Shown: one piece after another, positions 57,181-64,000 of the stretch
How the letters are laid out: every line of letters starts with the position of its first letter
How positions within the stretch are numbered: the first letter of the stretch is position 1
Source: Xestospongia bergquistia
Taxonomy: Eukaryota; Porifera; Demospongiae; Haplosclerida; Petrosiidae
DNA length: 64,000 nucleotides
NCBI GenBank assembly: GCA_963965975.1
Contig: OZ014411.1
Coordinates: 1,242,501 to 1,306,500 of the forward strand
Direction: 5' to 3'
Translations under genes and position numbers: made by a program
The notes under the pieces: model-generated
Seen by the model: the letters and a program-made list of their open reading frames with translations, nothing else
What the model was told of the DNA's origin: nothing
Databases searched by the model: none

Positions 57181-58560
57181 TAAAAAGAATTTTCTTATGC
57201 TAAAGCTTGATTTATATCAACAGACTGATAGCTTGCGTATTCAAAAATGGATGGATTTTGAGAATACAAAGCCAGTTGGCATGCATACTCTATATTCTAC
57301 ATGAGGACATACAGGTTTACATATTGGCATGAAGCATTATAGCTGGTTACTTGATATGTAGAATATTCTATATAAAGTAGTCTGGGAATTTGTCTGGCTT
57401 TTATAGTGATTTATGGCGACCATGACAAATCCCTACTCTTTGTGTCTACTTAAAGTATTTACAGATATGTGTTGATTTAACAAATATGACGCAATGATAT
57501 CCTCTTATATACCTCTAAAGTGGAGTTTAATATTGGGCCATAACCACACATTCCCAAGGTAATTGTGATAACCAATCAAATTTAAAAAAAGTAAATGTGG
57601 TCCATGTTAGACCCATGTATGGAGAATTGCTCTTCATCAGGCGTTGTCATGCATTTGCTTGGGGAGGGGGGCAATGCCAGACTAGGACTGTTTCAACTTT
57701 TGTCCTCAAATACAAGCTTTTTACAAAGTAAGTATTTTGCAGTCTATAGTAGAAGTTAGGTGAACATTCACAAGACACAAAAGTTTGTTCAAGTGGGGAT
57801 GATGGAATGACTGGGTCAAATTAAAGGCTTTTTGATAGTCAAAAACTCAATATCATATTATGTCAAGCCAAGATTTTAGCAGGGTGAACCAGTTACCTAG
57901 AGTCTCATTGTACCTTATACAAAGACTATTTCTCATCTAAGTATAGAGTTATCAATTAACACTGCACAGCAGTGACAAACTAGTATGAAGTTATATGGAT
58001 ATTTATTACTACATTTGATATTTTTTGTTTTAACTATTTATTACTTTGATGTATGATTGTAGGTTTGACAAGAACCAAGTAATGAAACAAATATATTTTA
58101 TGTTTAAAGACACCAAAATAAGAATTTGAAACATCACACAAGAAACATTTATCATGTCATGATTATACTTTAATTAGACAGTGATTTCGTGTACCTTAAT
58201 AAACTATGCAACCATAGTATTTGCTTTACATCTGCATGACAATATATGAACATTATATATCCAATCTAATGGGTATAGCATTTATGGTGTCTTTTGAGAT
58301 ATTTCAGGTAATCACAATTTATATATTAGCCTTTCTTGTTAATGTTTAATCATATTTTATAAGTAACAAAGAGTGTCTCCATCAAATGTGTGTGTCTCCA
58401 TTACAGGACAGATAATAAAGAATCTTTTTTGTCACTTTTTTTTCATTTTCTATATATAATTATTATGTTAACATTATGACAAACATGCACAAATGGATGG
58501 GAGTGGTGAAAGAAGCCAAAAGCAGGTTACCTTCTGATAGTCTGTCTCAACTTGGCTTGG
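57181..58560. other. Intergenic, no gene recognised
   Basis: Includes a GC-richer patch around 57,600-57,730 with a G run at 57,661-57,670. No gene, RNA or clear repeat recognised. Confidence 0.4.
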
Positions 58561-58900
58561 GATTTCTCTTTCACTATAAAAAATTTTATTTGAAATAACC
58601 ATGTATTTTTAAAACAAACTATTTTGTGAAACTCATTTCAACATAGAATATATTTGAATCAACTAGTAATGGTTAATTCAATAGCTTTGTTTAATTTAAG
58701 ATGTTTCTTTTGATTTGACCATATATTTAAAGTTATTTTAACTGACTTACTGTTTGTTATGACTGAAATAATGTTAAATTAACCATTAAAAATTATTTTA
58801 ACAAGCTACTGATTATTTTAACCTAATATTTGTTAATTTTACAACAATTATTGAATTAAATAAACCATTAAAAGTTATTTCAATATTAATACAAGTAAGG
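58561..58900. repeat. AT-rich flank with multiple TTATTTTAAC-type motifs (left)
   Basis: Contains several copies of AGTTATTTTAACTGA / AATTATTTTAACAAG / GATTATTTTAACC and of AACCATTAAAA. The mirror-image motifs (GGTTAAAATG, AATTAAAATAACC) lie at 62,150-62,500 beyond the SAM gene. Repeated short motifs in inverse orientation at both sides suggest subterminal repeats of a DNA transposon. Confidence 0.45.
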
Positions 58901-59301
58901 CAAAGAAATGTAAATTGACTTTTCAGTTTTTACAAAACTATACTTAGCATGAATAGGACGATGATCATAAAGGTTGCTGACCTCCAAAGCAGAGAAAGTA
59001 CCATGACTTACAATGACAAATGAATTGTAGAGAGAATAAAAAAAAGACGAATGATACTCTTCAACGTATATTATGAAAATACCTTCTCAAATAACAAAGT
59101 CAATGATTTTACCAAACAGATGTTCATAAATGTCATACTTCAGTAAAACATAATAACCCATTTTAAAAGATGAACTTTGCATCTTAACCCACTTAGGGTG
59201 TTTGACAATTGAAAATAAATCTAAGCCAGATGAAAGCCTTGTTAATTCTGCTTGAACTTAATTTGGTTCAGTAGACAATGGATTGGTTTCACATACTGGA
59301 C

Positions 59302-59766
59302 TTATTTTAAAGATGGAGAAAGGAGAGAAGGGTCAGATATAATCTTATGACAGAGCCAGTACTGATGTCTATTAGCCACAGTTTTACTCACATTCTTATA
59401 ATTACTCAAATATGACACCCTTTTAGCAAAACTTAACTTAGATTCTTGCCGCATAGTCCAAGAATAAATTAGAGGCCCAAACATGCTTATTTGTGAAGGA
59501 TAATGAATCATATAATGATGTTTAGGTTTTAATGTTGTAGCTGGATAGAGAGTTTGAAAAAGTGTTAAGTATTCTTGAATTAAAATACCAAGGTAAGTTA
59601 TTGTGTCATAAGAAAAGGCTAAAAACCTTCTGGTGCATCCTTTTATTCCACAGTTTACATCGAAATTACAATCTTTTGAATGAACAAGACGAAGATGACT
59701 AACATGAAGGCGGAAATTTGGAGATAAAAGGTCACAAATCTGACATTTGACAACAGAGGCAGACAT
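59302..59766 (-). CDS. Zinc-finger transposon protein, internally deleted
   Basis: 154 residues starting MSASVVKCQICDLLSPNF. Residues about 8-50 form a C2H2-type finger (CQICDLLSPNFRLHVSHLRL, VH) followed by a second Cys pair (CGIKGCTRRF). From about residue 62 the sequence is that of the C-terminus of a large transposon protein common in fish and invertebrates: LIQEYLTLFQTLYP, LKPKHHYMIHYP, FGPLIYSWTMRQESK, then NVSKTVANRHQ. In full-length relatives a long catalytic region separates the two parts, so this frame is an internal deletion. Its start lies 119 bases from the start of the SAM gene on the other strand, so the two share a promoter region. Not expected to be an active transposase. Confidence 0.65.
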   Translation of the reverse strand: MSASVVKCQICDLLSPNFRLHVSHLRLVHSKDCNFDVNCGIKGCTRRFLAFSYDTITYLGILIQEYLTLFQTLYPATTLKPKHHYMIHYPSQISMFGPLIYSWTMRQESKLSFAKRVSYLSNYKNVSKTVANRHQYWLCHKIISDPSLLSPSLK

Positions 59767-59885
59767 GACAAACTACTATAGGAGTGAGGGTTAATAATGA
59801 GTAAAGGTCACGTGACGATTTTAGAAGCACATGGTGTAAATCTAGTTGCTAACTGCTGGTAAATATTATTGATAAAGTGCCGAAA
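59767..59885. promoter_or_regulatory. Shared bidirectional promoter region
   Basis: 119 bases between two divergent start codons (59,766 minus, 59,886 plus). More GC-rich than average, including GGTCACGTGACGATTT, a CACGTG E-box-type palindrome at about 59,808-59,813. Promoter role is inferred from the head-to-head layout. Confidence 0.5.
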
Positions 59886-62073
59886 ATGACCGAGTTCAAT
59901 CGAGATATGGATTATAATGAGCTGTTTGACTTACTTCTTGACAAGAGTATACCAATTGACGTATGTGATAAGCTCCGTGGTAAGTTTCAGTACTTAAGCC
60001 GCTATGTGTGCACGTTCGCCTTAGTATAGATCAGTACTGAGATTTGTAGCGGTTATTGTTATTTTACTGAATAATGAATAACAGCTGAAATAGACAAACT
60101 GACAGAATTTATAATATGTAACAGAATGGTAAGAGTTCTACAATGTTCTAGAGAATGAAAAACACGTGCATCTATACAAATTAAACACTTACTAATTAAT
60201 TAATAATGATTAAGTGATAAAGTCAATTTACTATTCCAACAGTTATGAACCTTCTTAATGTTGTACTATGGTTTGTGTTTATTGTTATAGAGCATGAAGT
60301 AGATGGAGAAGCCTTTATGGAGCTCACTGAAGATGACATTTCTAAAGTTGTGACAAAGATTGGTGTAGTTAAAAAAATCATTCGATTGAGAGCACAGTTT
60401 CAATGTCAAATGGTATGTTTATTTTCTATAACCACCAAGATTTGTTTATTCATTTTTAGACTAATCCTAACAATACTACTACTACAATCAGTCCACCAAT
60501 ATCCTCTCCATCAATTATCAGTCCACCGATAACCTCTCCATCAATATACAGTCCACCAATGTCATCAGAAATGAGTAGCTTGACATTTGATATGGCATCT
60601 CCTTTTTCTCCACGCAGTTCAGATTGTGATGACTTGTTTTCTGTTCATTCAATTGGATCATCTGTATCTTCAAGCAAAGGAAAGTTTACAATTCCATCTA
60701 CATGGAGACCAACTATCATGGACTGTATTCATAAAGTAACAATTGAGGATCAACGGAGGGCATTAACACCTTCTCTTCGTAACGAAATTGTCCGTGACCT
60801 TGTTACGAGTATGTTCTCGTATAAAAATAATCCAGACAAAGCATTTTGCACCCAAGCAGCCAAAATGCTTGTATCTAAGTACAAATTTTTGGAGGACCTT
60901 GGGGACAAAGTCAGTGGTTATGTAAGTTAGTTGTCATAATTGACTTCTTATATACCAATGCAACTTTTATAGGGATCATGGGAGAAAAAAATAATTGAGC
61001 GTGTTTATAATATGAAAGCTGCTTCTCGTAAGCGACACATGGAACCTGACATTGAGGGAACACCCAAGAAAAAGAGGGGTAGGCCGAAGAAGCAGAATTT
61101 GGAGGACCGGTATCTTCCTATGAAAGGTTTCAATGATGATCATATCACATTAACTCGTAATAAATCGGCTCTTTATAAAGAGCTAGAAATGGAAAAGCCA
61201 CGAAAAGAATTAATAATTTCTTTATGTAACCAAACGTTTATGTACAGACGTGAAGAAATATTAAACGAATCTTCGGAAATTACTGCTTCTGGTCTGATCG
61301 ACAAATTTCAGGAATTGAAAATTCTCTATGTGGTTAGTTGACATTGGTTTCACTCGTTTTTCATGTATTTTTACATTTGTAGATTATAAATGAGATGGAC
61401 CTTATTCTTGACAAGAAAGATGTGTTTAAGACATGTTTCCAAAATTGGATGATTAAATGGGTTCCTGCTATAATAGCGTATGGAAATTCGTTAAAAGGAA
61501 AAACTATAGGATTTTTAAAAAGAGTTGAGGCTGAATATCAAGGTAGTAAGTGATTATTAATTGAAATGTATTACTTTTAATTTACAGGTGATATAGACTG
61601 TAATGCTAAAACTGCCTTAGCACTACTTTGCCATTTGTTTCCTAAAAAAGGTGTGATTAATGCTATTTCGTATATTTATGACGAACGAAAGGTAAGTTTG
61701 TAAATTCTAATTATTTAGAATGCTTACTGAAATTTTATCCTTCTAGACGAATGATGATATAGCTGATGTTGCCTCAGAATGCTCACGCTATTCAGGTCCT
61801 CACTTTATTGGATTTTATAGAGAAGATGGCAGTGCTCAGTTTTTCTTATATGTAGAAGGTGTCGTTTTGACAATGTCCCATTCATTCTCTGAGATGTTGA
61901 TGACCTGGTTCTCCTCCTTTTATGTACTTAACTTGGAGTACATGGTTGAAGTGTTGGAGGTGTGTCTATTTTTTCAAGAGTCGGTATTTAATTTACCAAC
62001 TGGCAGTTACAAAAAAGCTAAAAGCGGTAGCTTTCTCTCGATCGCAACTGATATCAGGAAATTTATTTCATAA
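59886..62073 (+). CDS. SAM-domain, AT-hook protein (SAMD3-like; transposon-associated family)
   Basis: Seven exons: 59,886-59,979, 60,291-60,412, 60,460-60,921, 60,973-61,332, 61,383-61,545 (or -61,542), 61,588-61,691 and 61,747-62,073. All phases agree, giving about 543 residues and no lesion. The first two exons form a SAM domain (LFDLLLDKSIPIDVCDKLR-EHEVDGEAFMELTEDDISKV, written here in two parts), ending KKIIRLRAQF. Exon 3 starts with tandem Ser/Pro repeats (SPPISSPSIISPPITSPS). Exon 4 has an AT-hook core RGRPKK (from residue 261) after a basic stretch. The remainder (FYREDGSAQFFLYVEG etc.) resembles the body of SAMD3-like proteins, whose function is unknown. Such genes are often next to the zinc-finger transposon ORF found here head to head. 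Likely nuclear, DNA-binding; either the second gene of a mobile element or a domesticated one. Confidence 0.82.
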
Positions 62074-62520
62074 TAATACTGTTTTTGTTTACTAGAACAC
62101 TCATTATACATGTTGTCTATCATTGAAACATGTTGAAATAGGTTATTTTCAATAAAGGTTCATATTATTTTAAATGGGGGTATTGTAATTATACAATTAT
62201 GAAAAGGTTAAAATGCCGAATTTTATTTATAACGGTAATAGTTAATATTTAAATCAACTATATTCATTTCTTAAAACGTTTCTTCAAATGTAAAATTAAC
62301 TTAAACTTATAGTACATTTAGCCTTTTTCTATAGTATAATTAACCTTTTTTATACAGTATAATCAACTGTATTTAATATGGTTAAATTAAGTAATATTTA
62401 AATGGCAAAAATAACCAATTTTTGTTATGGTTGTTACAACCATGAAAGTGGTTACCTCAGTTTCAATTAAAATAACCTCAAAAAAATAATTAATTCAACA
62501 ATTATTTTTTGTAGTGTTAC
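62074..62520. repeat. AT-rich flank with inverse TTAAAATAA-type motifs (right)
   Basis: Contains GAAAAGGTTAAAATGCCG, several TATAGTATAATTAACCTTTT units and AATTAAAATAACCTC. It is compositionally the mirror of 58,561-58,900. Exact element ends were not found. Confidence 0.45.
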
Positions 62521-62687
62521 CTATATAAGAATTCCTATAAGTTTGTCTCATACACTAACACATTTTAAAGTAATTTTGAGTTATTATACATAAATGCAAA
62601 ATAAAAGTTCAAACAATGTGTTATGAAAGCAAATTCTAGTTTTAATTATATTTTTCTCAATGTGATATTCTGTCTTTACAAGTTTTT

Positions 62688-62883
62688 CTACTTGCGACTG
62701 ATCACAGTAGTCACTATGTATACAACAATAGTCACAAAAGCAGCAATGCAAACAAGACCACTGAAAACCTATATCAAATATAATATTAATATTAATAATA
62801 AGTTACACTTTTAACTTACTGCAGCTCCAATTATGGTATTGTAAAATTTGAAGGTATCACAATTAAACTTGTCATATCCATAT
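62688..62883 (-). CDS. 3' exons of a single-pass membrane protein
   Basis: Exon 62,820-62,883 (acceptor TTACATTCAG, donor GTAAGT) reads YGYDKFNCDTFKFYNTIIGA. The terminal exon 62,688-62,768 (acceptor TTGATATAG) reads VFSGLVCIAAFVTIVVYIVT then TVISRK and a stop. The join is phase 0, and the first exon is entered in phase 2. A hydrophobic helix followed by a very short basic tail is the end of a type I or tail-anchored membrane protein. The 5' exons, further right on the minus strand, were not identified before the window ends. Confidence 0.6.
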
Positions 62884-64000
62884 CTGAATGTAAAAGTACA
62901 TTTATAACATTGCGTGCATGAATGAGCAGTAGTGTATCATCATAAATCAATATTAAAATATTTTGATGACTTGTTATATAATATCTGACTATTACCTAAT
63001 GGAAAATAACTTTTTAAAAAAAGTGTTACTAAGAAAATGTCAGGACCTTAGCAAAATCATCGCTATTCGTAGAAACATTTACAAAAATTTAGAAAAAACT
63101 ATTTTTATGAAAAATCTCTCTCTTAATGTCCGTCAGTTTGCCATATGTTGTCTAGTGGTTTTTATCTGCTTTGCTAGACTAAAACCATATTGAGGATTAT
63201 AATATGACAATGAATGACAGTAAACTATGATGGTTCTAGATTAAATTTTAACCTAAAAGGAGCTAAAAGATTTCATCAGAAGTCACAAATAATTAATCAA
63301 AATAAAGTCTTGGCCTACTTTGCATGCTTGCTAGGGAAACCTTTTTCAAATGTTGTAGGCTTCAGTTTACTAAAAGCTCACAGATCAAGTTGATGGGAAT
63401 ATTGATAAATTTCTTGGATTTTATTTATGTGACAAATACATCCAGTAATATAACTGAATCAGTTATTTATCTTATTTAGTGCTGTTTAAAAGCTCAAGCC
63501 TAAAGAGTAGACAAAAGCTAAAGCACTAGTATAGAAGGCTAAGCTAATGGCAGTTTTGCTGTAACTGATCAGTTGTCCTTTAATTCTTACAAGTTCATTC
63601 TAACAGTAACTATGTTTATGTTATTTATAGATACATTAATTGGCACTGTCAAATGCATTTCTATTATTATATCATTTTTGTATGTTAGTCCATTTTTTAA
63701 AGATATTGATCATATGAGGCTAAAATAATTATCAAATTTTATTGGCAGGAACGTCCATTAATATATTAATTGCTGTATTAATAGATATACCAATATGACA
63801 TTGCAGCTATATGTAACAATTGTTTACTTTTGTTATTTGGAATAATATACTAGGCATTCAATTAGGATGTTGAGCTGAATTTCACCATATAACTGAGCTC
63901 TGTTTTCACTATAACATTATTTACTCACAGAGAATATACATTCTGTCTTTTATTATTACACTACCTCTATAGGTACAACTATTAACTTACTCGTCAAGAG
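62884..64000. other. Right end of window, no certain gene
   Basis: Should contain upstream exons or introns of the membrane-protein gene, but none was placed with confidence. The plus-strand frame at 62,963-63,193 has a hydrophobic C-terminus but no support and is not called. Confidence 0.35.

Noticed and set aside
62963-63193. 76-codon plus-strand frame with a hydrophobic end
   Set aside because: No homology, and it probably overlaps intron or exon sequence of the minus-strand membrane-protein gene.
1-64000. CRISPR arrays, bacterial operons, riboswitches or phage genes
   Set aside because: No regular direct-repeat/spacer pattern or gene-dense co-oriented layout; spliceosomal introns throughout show eukaryotic DNA.

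Overview
The window looks like nuclear DNA of an animal with a compact, very AT-rich genome, most probably a demosponge of the Amphimedon type. The clues are introns that are mostly about 40 to 120 bases long with clean GT/AG ends, a short-chain collagen with a sponge/cnidarian-style C-terminal domain, lineage-expanded receptor and transporter genes, and death-domain/caspase-like genes. No rRNA, tRNA, operon, CRISPR array or bacterial signal was recognised. The organism call is inference; exon ends below were placed by eye from frame, phase and splice sites.

Left third (1-22,600). Two nearly identical POT-type (SLC15-like) transporters (1,023-2,690 and 17,613-19,271, both minus) are paralogues that share their upstream flank. 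Between them lie a small single-exon protein with a faint CheD-like Cys/His pattern (4,302-5,021), a decayed Ty3/gypsy-type LTR element (about 7,757-11,545), an intact EF-hand sarcoplasmic calcium-binding protein (11,644-12,144, plus) starting about 100 bases from one LTR, a broken pseudocaspase/ApoL copy (about 14,640-15,460) and two minisatellites.

Middle (22,600-41,700). This part is dominated by a duplicated gene family on the minus strand that joins a caspase-like domain lacking both catalytic residues to an apolipoprotein-L-like glycine-rich membrane domain, with death-domain exons next to it. Copy 1 is open (24,941-26,519, possibly spliced on to a death domain at 23,761-24,206). Copy 2 (31,806-33,418, with possible 5' exons to 34,628) has a 4-base insertion that breaks the frame between the two domains. 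A third copy is a deletion pseudogene and a fourth is a short scrap near 40,200. Around them are inverted and direct repeats, a GABA-B-receptor-like pseudogene with a perfect 25-bp hairpin, and a small foldback element holding what reads as a hammerhead ribozyme (35,745-35,788). A five-exon gene at 37,320-38,225 is a phosphatidylinositol-synthase relative whose catalytic motif is degraded.

Right third (41,700-64,000). Secreted or extracellular-type genes on the minus strand: an M35 Asp-zincin metallopeptidase with hemopexin repeats (41,727-44,765), a NIDO-domain gene with two lesions (46,971-48,232), an 83-residue orphan (51,785-52,036) and a short-chain collagen (53,433-54,295). A 1.4-kb tandem duplication follows. 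At 59,302-62,073 a zinc-finger transposase remnant (minus) and a seven-exon SAM-domain/AT-hook gene (plus) lie head to head between AT-rich flanks rich in short GGTTAAAATAA-like motifs, suggesting a mobile element or its domesticated descendant. The last two exons of a single-pass membrane protein lie near 62,700-62,900 on the minus strand.
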